Assembly (NCBI GenBank): GCA_903840385.1
Contig: CAIMFT010000158.1
Span: forward strand, 1-64,000
DNA: 64,000 nucleotides
Source of the DNA: an uncultured Holophagaceae bacterium
Lineage (GTDB): Bacteria; Acidobacteriota; Holophagae; Holophagales; Holophagaceae
Direction of reading: 5' to 3'
The notes under the pieces were generated by a model. That model did not search any database, was not told the DNA's origin, and saw only the letters and a list, made by a program, of their open reading frames with translations. Positions within the stretch are counted from its first letter, which is position 1, and the number at the start of each line of letters is the position of its first letter. Positions 6,360-14,208 of this stretch are shown piece by piece. Both the position numbers and the translations under genes were made by a program.

Positions 6360-9284
6360 ATGTTCGCCCTCGGCATCTCCGACTTCAGCACCGGTGAAGG
6401 TGTGTACCAGACTTCCCAGCTGCTGCGGGTGGCCCGGGGCTTGGGCTACCGGGACCTGGTCTGCTGGGACCGGGGCACGGCGGCCTACCCGAAGCTGCGG
6501 GAGAGCCTGGCCTGGTTCCACCGCTCCCGGGAGCTGGAGGGTCTGCCCCCGGACCCGGCCTGGACGGGCTTCCGCCTGCACCTGGGCTGTCGCTTCAGCT
6601 GGCGGGGCCACGGCTACGGTGCCATCCCCAGTACCGATGCCGGCCACGGCGCCCTGAACCGCCTGCTGTCGGCCCAGGCCCACGGGGCGCGGCCGGAGCT
6701 GGCGGTGCCGGGCCTGGGGGTTGGCGAGCCGCCCCGGGACTGCCTGCTGCTGGCGGAGGACCGGGCGGGCCTGGACGCCCTGCTGCGGGAGGGCTTCGAG
6801 GCGGCGCTGCTGGGTCATCCCCTGCGGGTGCAGGAGGCCCGGGCCGCCCTGGCCCAGGGCCTGACGGTGGTGGCCCCCCAGGTGCTGCGCTTCCGCACGC
6901 CTGAGGGCCTGGCGCTGCACCGCCTCAAGCGGGCCATCGCCGGGCAGTCCACCCTGGTGCGCACCGAGAGCCTGTGGGCCCCCGCCGAGGCTGCCGTGCC
7001 CCGGGCCGAGTGGGAGGCGCGCTTCCCCGCCGCCGAGCCCGCCGTGGCCCGGAGCACCGCCGCCCTGCTGGCGCGCCTGGGGGACTGGGCCATCCCCTGG
7101 GGCACGTGGGTGGTGGCCCGCCCCCTGGGCCTCGAGGACGCCGACCTGGACGCCCTGCTGCGGGAGCGGGCGCAGGCGGGTCTGGTGACCCGCTTCCTGC
7201 GGCCAAGCGGGGCGCACCTGGCCCGCCTGGACCAGGAGCTGGACCTCATCTCCCGCAAGGGCTTCGCCCGCTACTTCCTGCTGGTGCAGGACATCGTCCA
7301 GGCCCTGAAGCACGAGGGCATCCCCAGCCGCATCTGTGGGCGGGGCAGCGGGGCGGCCTCCCTGGTGGGCTATGCCCTGGACCTCAGCAACGTGGACCCC
7401 GTGGACACGAACCTGCTGTTCGAGCGCTTCCTCACCATGGAGCGGAAGGACCCGCCGGACATGGACATCGACTTCCCCTGGGATGAGCGGGACCGGGTCA
7501 TCCAGGCGGTCTTCGAGCGCTACGGCCGGGAGCGGGTGGCCATGGTGTCCAACCACACCTTCTTCAAGGCCAAGGGGGCCCTGCGGAGCGTGGCTCAGGC
7601 GCATGGGCGGCCCGCCAACGAGCTGAAGCAGCTGGCCCGGCTGGTGCGGGGCTGGGAAGGGGGGCTGGGCCGCGCCGGGGAGAACCCCGCCTGGGCGGTG
7701 CTCCTCCACCAGGCCGCGGCCCTGGAGGGCCACTTCCACCAGTTCTCCGTGCACCCCGGCGGCACCCTGGTGACGCCGGGGCCCCTGTGGTCCCACGTGG
7801 CCTTCCAGCCTGCTCCGGCCAAGGAGGGTGTGTCCATCACGGCCTGGGACAAGGATGGCGTGGAGAACTACGGCCTGGTGAAGATCGACCTGCTGGGCAA
7901 CCGCAGCCTCGCCGTGCTGCGGGATGCCTACGCCGTGCTGGGCGACGCCGTGCCCCGGGACCCCGGCACCCACTCCCGGAAGGACCCCGCCACCCAGGCC
8001 CTGCTGGCCCGGGGCGACAGCATCGGCGTCTTCTACGTGGAGAGCCCCGCCACCCGCCAGCTGCAGCAGCGGGTGGGGAAGGGCGACTTCGAGACCCTGG
8101 TGATCCACTCCAGCCTCATCCGCCCCGCTGCGCACCGCTGGGTGGACCGCTACGTGCGGCGCTCCCGGGGCGAGGAGGCCTGGACGCCCAGCGATCCGGT
8201 TTTTGGACAGTTGCTGTCGGAAAGCCACGGCGTGCTCGTCTATCAGGAGGATGTGCTGAAGGTGTGCGTGGCGCTGGCGGGGTGGACCCACCACGAGGCC
8301 GATCAGCTGCGCAAGCTGCTGGGCAAGCCCGGCTGCGAGGGGCGTCTGCCGGCCTTCGAGGCCCGCTTCCGGCGGGGCTGTGCGGACCGCGGGGTGCGTC
8401 CGGAGGTGGTGGAGGAGGCCTGGGACATGATCCGCACCTTCACGGGCTACTCCTTCTGCAAGCCGCACTCCGCCAGCTATGCCCAGGTGAGCTTCGAGAG
8501 CGCCTGGGTCAAGGCCCACCACCCGGCGGCGTTCTTCGCGGCGGTGATCACCAACCAGGGCGGCTTCTACCCGGCCATCGCCTACCTGGGGGACGCCCGC
8601 CGCCACCGCCTGGTGGTGCGGGGCCCGGATGTGAACGCCTCCGCCTGGCCCTTCACGGCCGAGGGCGAGCAGGGCCTGCGGGTGGGCCTCATGCAGGTGC
8701 ACAGCGCCCTGGAGAAGGAGGTCCGCGCCCTGCTGGAAGAGCGGGAGCGGCACGGCCCCTTCGTCAGCCTGGACGACCTGCTGGGCCGGGTGGCGCTATC
8801 GCTGCCTACTGCGGAGGCCCTCTGCGCCGCCGGGGCCTTTGACCGCTGGGCCCCGGACGGTGACCGCACCCGCCTGCTGTGGACCCGCCTGGGGGGCGTG
8901 CCACCGGGCGTGCGGCCGCGTCCCACGGACCCCTTCGACCGGGCCGACCTGGAGCTGGCCACCCTGGGCCTTACTCTGGAGCTCCATCCAGCTGCCTTGG
9001 CCCGGGTGCGGAAAGGCGGCGGGTCTGACCGCGCCGCCGATGCCGCGCAGCCCGGCCGCCGCCTGCAGTTCTGGGCCCTGGTGGTGGCCGATAAGGACGT
9101 GGCGACGGAAAAGGGCGAGCGCATGCAGTTCATCACTTTTGAAGATGAAACGGGCCTTTGCGAGGCGGTGGCCTTCCCAGATGTGCTCCGCCGCCGCCAG
9201 CGGCCCTTCCGGGTGGGGGACCTGGTCCCCGTGGCGGGCAAGAGCACCCTCCAGGATGGCCTTCCAGTGCTTGAAGTGGGCTGA
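6360..9284 (+). CDS. dnaE2: Error-prone DNA polymerase DnaE2 (ImuC)
   Basis: A 974-residue C-family polymerase alpha subunit. The palm carries GRGSGAASLVGY and PDMDIDF (Asp369 and Asp371 as likely catalytic pair), with the third acidic residue in VKIDLLGNRSL. FCKPHSASYAQVSF and the HPGG motif are typical of DnaE2, and an OB-fold lies at the C-terminus. Position directly after imuB supports translesion synthesis during damage response. The N-terminal PHP region (about 1-100) is degenerate: the usual HxH and DHD metal ligands are replaced (ISDFSTGEG, CWDRGTAAY), so this domain should not bind metal. The protein is somewhat shorter than typical DnaE2 (about 1030-1080). The start follows imuB closely; its ribosome site is weak, suggesting translational coupling. 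Confidence 0.92.
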   Translation: MFALGISDFSTGEGVYQTSQLLRVARGLGYRDLVCWDRGTAAYPKLRESLAWFHRSRELEGLPPDPAWTGFRLHLGCRFSWRGHGYGAIPSTDAGHGALNRLLSAQAHGARPELAVPGLGVGEPPRDCLLLAEDRAGLDALLREGFEAALLGHPLRVQEARAALAQGLTVVAPQVLRFRTPEGLALHRLKRAIAGQSTLVRTESLWAPAEAAVPRAEWEARFPAAEPAVARSTAALLARLGDWAIPWGTWVVARPLGLEDADLDALLRERAQAGLVTRFLRPSGAHLARLDQELDLISRKGFARYFLLVQDIVQALKHEGIPSRICGRGSGAASLVGYALDLSNVDPVDTNLLFERFLTMERKDPPDMDIDFPWDERDRVIQAVFERYGRERVAMVSNHTFFKAKGALRSVAQAHGRPANELKQLARLVRGWEGGLGRAGENPAWAVLLHQAAALEGHFHQFSVHPGGTLVTPGPLWSHVAFQPAPAKEGVSITAWDKDGVENYGLVKIDLLGNRSLAVLRDAYAVLGDAVPRDPGTHSRKDPATQALLARGDSIGVFYVESPATRQLQQRVGKGDFETLVIHSSLIRPAAHRWVDRYVRRSRGEEAWTPSDPVFGQLLSESHGVLVYQEDVLKVCVALAGWTHHEADQLRKLLGKPGCEGRLPAFEARFRRGCADRGVRPEVVEEAWDMIRTFTGYSFCKPHSASYAQVSFESAWVKAHHPAAFFAAVITNQGGFYPAIAYLGDARRHRLVVRGPDVNASAWPFTAEGEQGLRVGLMQVHSALEKEVRALLEERERHGPFVSLDDLLGRVALSLPTAEALCAAGAFDRWAPDGDRTRLLWTRLGGVPPGVRPRPTDPFDRADLELATLGLTLELHPAALARVRKGGGSDRAADAAQPGRRLQFWALVVADKDVATEKGERMQFITFEDETGLCEAVAFPDVLRRRQRPFRVGDLVPVAGKSTLQDGLPVLEVG

Positions 9285-9646
9285 TTTATCCCCAGGCGCA
9301 CCGGCGTAACTGCCTCGGAAATGTAGCAATACAGATGCGTTGCGTGTCCAGGAATACATCGAAAAGGAATTATGAAAAAACAATGATCAAACCGTAACAG
9401 GTTTAATTAAATCCTACCGATAACGTTCGATTGTAAGGAATTGCTAGAACCCTGCATTGTCAATCATAAGTCAAATTTAATTAGTAATTTGCATTGCTTG
9501 TTCAAGGTTGTATTGGTAGTAAAAAAAATACAAAACACCGATGAATCGATTGAAAAATTTACATAATGTCGAGATTTATTGTGTGGATAATGCGTCAAGG
9601 AATCCTGAGTCTATCCGAACTAAATTTATGGACGGAGGACCAAAAA
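9285..9646. other. AT-rich spacer between dnaE2 and the MerR/B12 regulator
   Basis: About 360 bases, far richer in A+T than any neighbouring gene. No gene was recognised. It holds TTATCCCCA (9286-9294, one mismatch to the DnaA box), an exact DnaA-box consensus on the minus strand (TGTGGATAA, 9582-9590), the 13-mer AAATCCTACCGAT (9409-9421) that recurs at 51236-51248, and a MerR-type promoter candidate at 9550-9580. It is the natural place for operators of the downstream regulator. Confidence 0.6.
9550..9580 (+). promoter_or_regulatory. Candidate MerR-type promoter with central dyad
   Basis: TTGAAA (9550-9555) and TTTATT (9575-9580) are separated by 19 bases, the long spacing used by MerR-family promoters. 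The perfect dyad ACATAATGT (9561-9569) sits exactly in the middle of the spacer. The -10 match is weak (4 of 6), so this is a proposal only. Confidence 0.35.
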
Positions 9647-10489
9647 ATGAAAGACGGCACACTGCTCAGCATCGGGGATATCTGCTCTGAGACGGGTCTG
9701 ACTGTGGATGTGATTCGTGCCTGGGAGCGCCGCTATGGCTTCCCTGTGCCCCTGCGTCTGCCCTCGGGGCACCGGCGCTATACGGAGGCCGACTTGGCCA
9801 GGCTGCGCCTCATGGCCCAGGCCGTGTCCAATGGCCACCGGGCCAATCGGGTGGCGAAGGCGGAGGATGTCGGCCTGCGCCACATGATCCTCCCGGCCTC
9901 GAACCCCAACGTGGAAGCCCTGTTTACCCATGTGCTGGCCATGGACGGCGAGGCGGTCGGGGCCTGCCTGCGGGAGCACCTGCTGGTAGCGGAGTGGGAC
10001 GAGGTCCTCCGGGACCTGGTCGCCCCCCTGCTGGACCGGTTCAGTGTTGCCTGGGCCGATGGCCTCGTCGAGCCCCACCATGAGCACCTGCTGTCCGAGG
10101 TCCTGGAGGACTTCCTGCGCAACCTGCGGCGGGAGTACCACCCCCTGCCGGGGCGGGGCAAGGTCCTGCTCTGTACCCTGCCCGGAGAGCGGCACCGCCT
10201 GGGCCTGCTCATGGCCGCCATGGCCTACGCGGCCAATGGGGCGCGGACAAATGTGCTGGGACTGGACCTGCCCCTTGCCAGCATCGCCCATGCGGCCAAG
10301 GCCCTGGGGGTGGATCGGGTGGCGGTGTACATGTCCGTCCAGTCCTCGGGCGAGACCGTCCGGCGCATGCTCGATGACCTGCGGGCTCGCCTGCCGGAGG
10401 ACTGCCGGCTCCTGCTGGGGGGCAAGGGTGCGGCCCGCACCCGCAAGGTCAAGGGCGCTGAGAGGGTCGATGACCTGAACGTGGCCTAG
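9647..10489 (+). CDS. MerR-family regulator with CarH/LitR-type cobalamin-binding domain (putative B12 photoreceptor)
   Basis: A 280-residue protein with an N-terminal MerR winged-helix (residues 9-50: TVDVIRAWERRYGFP, SGHRRYTEADL), a four-helix cap (about 85-165) and a B12-binding Rossmann domain (about 170-265). The cap has Trp136, nine residues, then Glu146-His147, exactly the W-x9-EH signature of light-sensing CarH proteins. The Rossmann part has E181-x-H183-x-x-G186, the ExHxxG variant that places the lower cobalt ligand. In known relatives, adenosylcobalamin-bound tetramers repress in the dark and fall apart in light. Start at 9647 follows GGAGGA (9634-9639); the longer in-frame start at 9566 lies inside the AT-rich spacer. 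Targets are not shown by the sequence; dnaE2 lies just upstream and mazG downstream. Confidence 0.85.
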   Translation: MKDGTLLSIGDICSETGLTVDVIRAWERRYGFPVPLRLPSGHRRYTEADLARLRLMAQAVSNGHRANRVAKAEDVGLRHMILPASNPNVEALFTHVLAMDGEAVGACLREHLLVAEWDEVLRDLVAPLLDRFSVAWADGLVEPHHEHLLSEVLEDFLRNLRREYHPLPGRGKVLLCTLPGERHRLGLLMAAMAYAANGARTNVLGLDLPLASIAHAAKALGVDRVAVYMSVQSSGETVRRMLDDLRARLPEDCRLLLGGKGAARTRKVKGAERVDDLNVA

Positions 10490-10523
10490 CCCGCCGGGGG
10501 TCGAGTCTCGCTACCCTCGGTAC

Positions 10524-11306
10524 ATGGAACCCGCCACCCTCCGCGCTGTCATGGCCGTCCTCCGGAACCCGGAGAACGGCTGTCCCTGGGACCTGAAGCA
10601 GGACCACCAGAGCCTCGCCCGCTACCTCCGGGAGGAGGCTGCGGAGGTGCTGGAGGCCCTGGCGGCCCACCGCCCGGGCGACCCGGCCACGGAGGCCCAC
10701 CTCTGCGAAGAGCTGGGTGACCTCTGGCTGCAGGTCGCCTTCCATGCCCAGATGGCTGCGGACCGCGGTGCCTGGGACCTCCATGACGTGGAGCAGGGCG
10801 TGGTAGACAAGCTCGTGCGGCGGCATCCACACATCTTTGGCGAGACGGCGGTGGCGGGGGCTGAGGAGGTCCTCACCAGCTGGGCGGCCATCAAGCGCGA
10901 AGAAAAAGGTGAGGTGTCCGAGCCTCGCCTGCTGGCGAGCATCCCCGCCACCCTCTCGCCCCTGGACGAGGCCCTGGAGATCGGCCGGCGCTGCGCCAAG
11001 GTGGGCTTCGAGTGGCCCGACCTCGAAGGGGTGCTGGACAAGGTGAAGGAGGAGGTGGCTGAGCTGCAGGCCGAGTCCGATCCCGTGCGGGTGGAGGAGG
11101 AGTTCGGCGACGTGCTGTTCAGCCTCATGCAGTGGGCCCGCAAGAAGGGTGTGGACCCCGATGCCGCCCTGCGCAGCCAGATGCTGCGCTTCCGCACGCG
11201 GTTCGCGGCCGTTGAGGACGACGCCCGGGCCAATGGCGGCTGGGAAGCCCGCACCCTCGACCAGATGGAGGCCGCCTGGCAGGCCGCCAAGCGGCGCAGC
11301 GGCTGA
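10524..11306 (+). CDS. mazG: Nucleoside triphosphate pyrophosphohydrolase MazG
   Basis: A 260-residue MazG with two tandem all-alpha MazG domains. The N-terminal one shows the family hallmark CPWDLKQDHQSL followed by EEAAEVLEAL and EELGDLWLQVAFHAQMA; the second (about 145-240) shows KVGFEWPDLEGVLDKVKEEV and EEFGDVLFSLM. The ExxE and ExxD acidic clusters that bind Mg are present in both. MazG hydrolyses (d)NTPs to monophosphates and pyrophosphate, cleaning damaged nucleotides and adjusting alarmone levels. It begins 34 bases after the B12 regulator in the same direction, so co-transcription is possible. Length fits E. coli MazG (263). Confidence 0.92.
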   Translation: MEPATLRAVMAVLRNPENGCPWDLKQDHQSLARYLREEAAEVLEALAAHRPGDPATEAHLCEELGDLWLQVAFHAQMAADRGAWDLHDVEQGVVDKLVRRHPHIFGETAVAGAEEVLTSWAAIKREEKGEVSEPRLLASIPATLSPLDEALEIGRRCAKVGFEWPDLEGVLDKVKEEVAELQAESDPVRVEEEFGDVLFSLMQWARKKGVDPDAALRSQMLRFRTRFAAVEDDARANGGWEARTLDQMEAAWQAAKRRSG

Positions 11307-11309
11307 TTC

Positions 11310-12419
11310 CTACCCCTTGCCCTGGGCCTTCATTTCCACCAGGCGCTTGGCCTCGCGGCGGAGCAGGTCGGCCACGTTCCGGTCCTTCATCAGCAGCTTG
11401 AGGTCGCTCTCGAACAGCCGCTTGAAGTGAGTCATGGCCACGGGCAGCGGCGTGCGCGGGTTGAGGACCAAGGACTTGGTGATGGGGTACTTCTTCATCC
11501 ACTCCCGGCTGTTGGAGATGATGCGGAGGACCTCTTCGTTGATGGTGCGCATCTGGGCGATGTGCGCCACCTCTCCCTCGGTGATGCGGCCATTGCGGAG
11601 GACGTTGACCTGCACCAGGCGGTTGGCTTCGCGGATCAGGAGGGTGCGCTCCTCCTTCCCGCCCTTGATGGCCAGCATGATCTTCTGGTTGGTGCTGAGG
11701 CGGGCCACCCGCTGGGTGATGGTGAGGTTGATCTCCTGGCCATCGTCGCCCAGGGGTGGTCGCAGCGCCAGCAGGCGCCGCTCGGCCGCCATCTCTTCGG
11801 TCTCGTACTCAGCCTCGGCCTCCTCCGGCGTGGGGGTCATGGGCAGGGGCAGCTCCGCCCAGGCCCGGTCCAGGCGGCCGGCTTCCACCTCGGCGATGAT
11901 CTCGAGGCGCTCCCGCTTGACCTCTTCCGGGATGAGGCGCAGCACCTCGAAGCGGAACTCATTGATGCGCCGCTTGATGGTGTAGTCGCCCTCGGGGTGC
12001 TCCTCCAGCAGGTCAAGGATGAGGGGGCGCTCCATCCACAGCACCTGGTTGTTGACCACGATCTCCAGCACGCTCCCCGGCAGGCTGGGAATGGAGGCCT
12101 CGACGATCGCAGCCGTCAGACCCGGGTTCAGCAGCGCCATCTCGAGGACGGCCGGCTCTGGCCGGTGGCACAGGATGAGCTGTAGGGGCGCCGGCGGCTG
12201 GATGGGCTGATCCAGGAGCCCGGACAGGAGAGACTCAGGCAGGGTCTGCAGGGTCTCCACGGCCGCCTTAGCCTGCGAGGTTCCGGAGAGAGCGGCGTGG
12301 GCCAGGGCCTGCAGCAGGTCCGGGGTGGGGACCGGCAGGCGCCCCCCCACCAGGGCCTGGGCGATGGGTTCCGGGAGGCTGCCCTGGAGGTAGCGGTCAA
12401 CGAAGGGATGCAGGCTCAT
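11310..12419 (-). CDS. Conserved hypothetical protein (helical repeat-like)
   Basis: A 369-residue soluble protein, last gene of a four-gene minus-strand operon, overlapping the RodZ-like gene by ATGA. The N-terminal third has HEAT/leucine-rich-like helices (ALLNPGLTAAIVEAS); an acidic linker (about 205-235) is followed by a conserved block (about 245-350) with LSTNQKIMLAIKGGKEERTLLIREANRLV and LRNGRITEGEV. This C-terminal pattern recurs, from memory, in uncharacterised proteins of Deltaproteobacteria and Acidobacteria. No enzyme motif, signal peptide or membrane segment is seen. Function unknown; the operon suggests a link with the MoxR ATPase. Confidence 0.75.
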   Translation of the reverse strand: MSLHPFVDRYLQGSLPEPIAQALVGGRLPVPTPDLLQALAHAALSGTSQAKAAVETLQTLPESLLSGLLDQPIQPPAPLQLILCHRPEPAVLEMALLNPGLTAAIVEASIPSLPGSVLEIVVNNQVLWMERPLILDLLEEHPEGDYTIKRRINEFRFEVLRLIPEEVKRERLEIIAEVEAGRLDRAWAELPLPMTPTPEEAEAEYETEEMAAERRLLALRPPLGDDGQEINLTITQRVARLSTNQKIMLAIKGGKEERTLLIREANRLVQVNVLRNGRITEGEVAHIAQMRTINEEVLRIISNSREWMKKYPITKSLVLNPRTPLPVAMTHFKRLFESDLKLLMKDRNVADLLRREAKRLVEMKAQGKG

Positions 12420-13240
12420 GGGGCTTCGTCCTCGTCATCCGGAACCGGGGGCTCGTCCGGCGCTGGCGTGGGTGCTGGTCGCAGCCACCGGCCTTCGGCA
12501 TCGAAGCGACCCGTCCAGGGCTCCCCCTCGTGCTGGCCATGGCGGATCCGCCGTCCGGCCACATCGAGGAAGGCCACGCCAGCGTTGGCGAGGGTGACCA
12601 CGAAGGCACCCTTCACCCGGAGGCGCAGGGGATCGGACACCTGGAGGGTCTTGTCCAGGGGCGGCAGGCCCCCTTCCAGGAACTCGATGTGCACGCCGCA
12701 GGCATCCATGGCCCGGAGGGTCAGCAGGGCCCCCTGGTCGTTCAGGGGGGCCTCCGGCAGGTACTCGCCCAGCACCGGATAGGGCGAGGCCGTGGGCTGG
12801 GGCGGGGGCGGCAAGGCTGGGCGGCCCATGGCCAGGGTGCGGGCCGGGGTGGGCCGGCGGCCCAGGGAGGGGCCCGGCACCACCAGCCAGAGGCCGATGG
12901 CCACGGAGGCCACCATCAGCCCGACCTGCACGAGGTGCTCCTGGCGCTCCCGGCGGGGGTCCGGTGGGGGCGGGGGCTCCGGGGCACCGGGCACCACCCG
13001 GTAGGAGCTGGTTCCGAAGTCAATGGTGGTGCCGAGGCGTTCGGCCATCTGGCGCGCCAGGGGGCGGATCCGCCCCGGGGGGATCAGCTCCCAGGCATCG
13101 TCCTCGATGGCCACCACATGGCGGAGGGGCAGGCTGAGGTCCTGGGCCAGCTCTTCCCGGGTGAGTTTCCGGGCTTCCCGGGCCTGCCGGAGCAGGGTCC
13201 CCATGGAGGGCTGGGGGTCCTGGAGGGGGACCTCGCTCAT
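12416..13240 (-). CDS. RodZ-like protein: cytoplasmic helix-turn-helix plus one membrane segment
   Basis: A 274-residue protein. Residues about 13-75 form a RodZ/HTH_25-type helix-turn-helix (GTLLRQAREARKLTREELA), followed by a Pro-rich linker, one transmembrane helix (about 103-122), and an outer region that includes a beta-rich DUF4115-like module (LRAMDACGVHIEFLEG), then an acidic Pro-rich tail. RodZ proteins link cytoskeletal MreB to the envelope; here no mreB is nearby, so a different envelope role is possible. The start at 13240 overlaps the moxR stop (ATGA), and its own stop overlaps the next start in the same way. The longer upstream frame only shadows moxR. Confidence 0.7.
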   Translation of the reverse strand: MSEVPLQDPQPSMGTLLRQAREARKLTREELAQDLSLPLRHVVAIEDDAWELIPPGRIRPLARQMAERLGTTIDFGTSSYRVVPGAPEPPPPPDPRRERQEHLVQVGLMVASVAIGLWLVVPGPSLGRRPTPARTLAMGRPALPPPPQPTASPYPVLGEYLPEAPLNDQGALLTLRAMDACGVHIEFLEGGLPPLDKTLQVSDPLRLRVKGAFVVTLANAGVAFLDVAGRRIRHGQHEGEPWTGRFDAEGRWLRPAPTPAPDEPPVPDDEDEAP

Positions 13241-14208
13241 GGGGCCCACCCCACAGGCACATCGCGGAGGACCTTGGCCAGCTGCTCCCGGCGCTCGCTG
13301 CGGCTGAGGCGGCGGTCGTCCAGGCTGCCCCGGTGGGCCAGGGTGTCTGCCAGGGTCTGCTGCAGGTCGTCTGGTGTGACGAAGCCTCGCCCGGCCAGCC
13401 AGGCCTCGGCCTGAGCCAGGCCCAGCCAGTGCTTGGCCGCCCGGGTGGAGCAGAACGCCCCGCTGGCCCGGACCCGCTCCACCACGCGCTCCACGTAGTC
13501 CAGCACGGCGTCCCCGGTGGTCACGCCCCGCACGCCCGCCCGGGCCTGGCGCCACCCCTCCAGGGGCATGGCCGGGACGAGGGTGTCCAGACGGCCGGCA
13601 CCGGCCTCCTCCTTGAGGATGCGGCGCTCGGCGGCCCGGTCTGGGTAGCCCAGGTGGACGGTACAGGAGAAGCGATCCAGCTGGCTCTCAGGCAAGGGGA
13701 AGGTGCCGGCGTGATCCAGCGGGTTCTGGGTGGCAACCACGAAGAACGGCTCAGGCAGGGCATGGGTGCTGCGGTCCAGGGTGACCTGTCCCTCTACCAT
13801 GGCCTCCATCATGGCGCTCTGGGTCTTGGGGCCGATGCGGTTCAGCTCGTCCAGCAGGAGCACATGGCAGAAGATGGGGCCCGGCTGGAAGCGGAAGGTC
13901 TGGGCCTGGGCATCCCAGAGGTGGACGCCCAGGAGGTCAGAGGGCAGCAGGTCGTTGGTGCCCTGGACCCGCTGGAAGGTGCCGCCCAGGATGCGGGACA
14001 GTCCCTTCGCGAGGGTGGTCTTGCCCACGCCCGGCAGGTCCTCCAGCAGCACGTGGCCCCCGGCCAGCATGGCGGCAAAGGCCCGACGCACCTGGGCATC
14101 CTTCCCCACCACCACGCCCTGGAGCGCCGCCAGCCCGGCCTGGGCGGCACGGCGCACCGACTCAGGGGCGGGGACTGCGGGAAGGGGGTGCTGGGACAGC
14201 TCGGTCAT
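13237..14208 (-). CDS. MoxR-family AAA+ ATPase
   Basis: A 323-residue AAA+ ATPase with Walker A LPGVGKTT (about 58-65), Walker B LLLDELNRIGPKTQSAMMEAM, sensor 1 VVATQNPLDHAGTFPLPESQLDRF, and a C-terminal lid. These are hallmarks of MoxR proteins, which act as chaperones for assembly or metal insertion, usually with a VWA-domain partner. No VWA or DUF58 gene is present here; instead it sits between a response-regulator-like gene and a RodZ-like gene, with ATGA overlaps on both sides. This makes a tightly coupled operon, and the client is unknown. Confidence 0.92.
   Translation of the reverse strand: MTELSQHPLPAVPAPESVRRAAQAGLAALQGVVVGKDAQVRRAFAAMLAGGHVLLEDLPGVGKTTLAKGLSRILGGTFQRVQGTNDLLPSDLLGVHLWDAQAQTFRFQPGPIFCHVLLLDELNRIGPKTQSAMMEAMVEGQVTLDRSTHALPEPFFVVATQNPLDHAGTFPLPESQLDRFSCTVHLGYPDRAAERRILKEEAGAGRLDTLVPAMPLEGWRQARAGVRGVTTGDAVLDYVERVVERVRASGAFCSTRAAKHWLGLAQAEAWLAGRGFVTPDDLQQTLADTLAHRGSLDDRRLSRSERREQLAKVLRDVPVGWAP

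Noticed and set aside
5163-8753. 1196-codon minus-strand frame opposite imuB and dnaE2
   Set aside because: Repetitive Gly/Gln/Arg/Ala-rich translation without any family signature; shadow of real genes.
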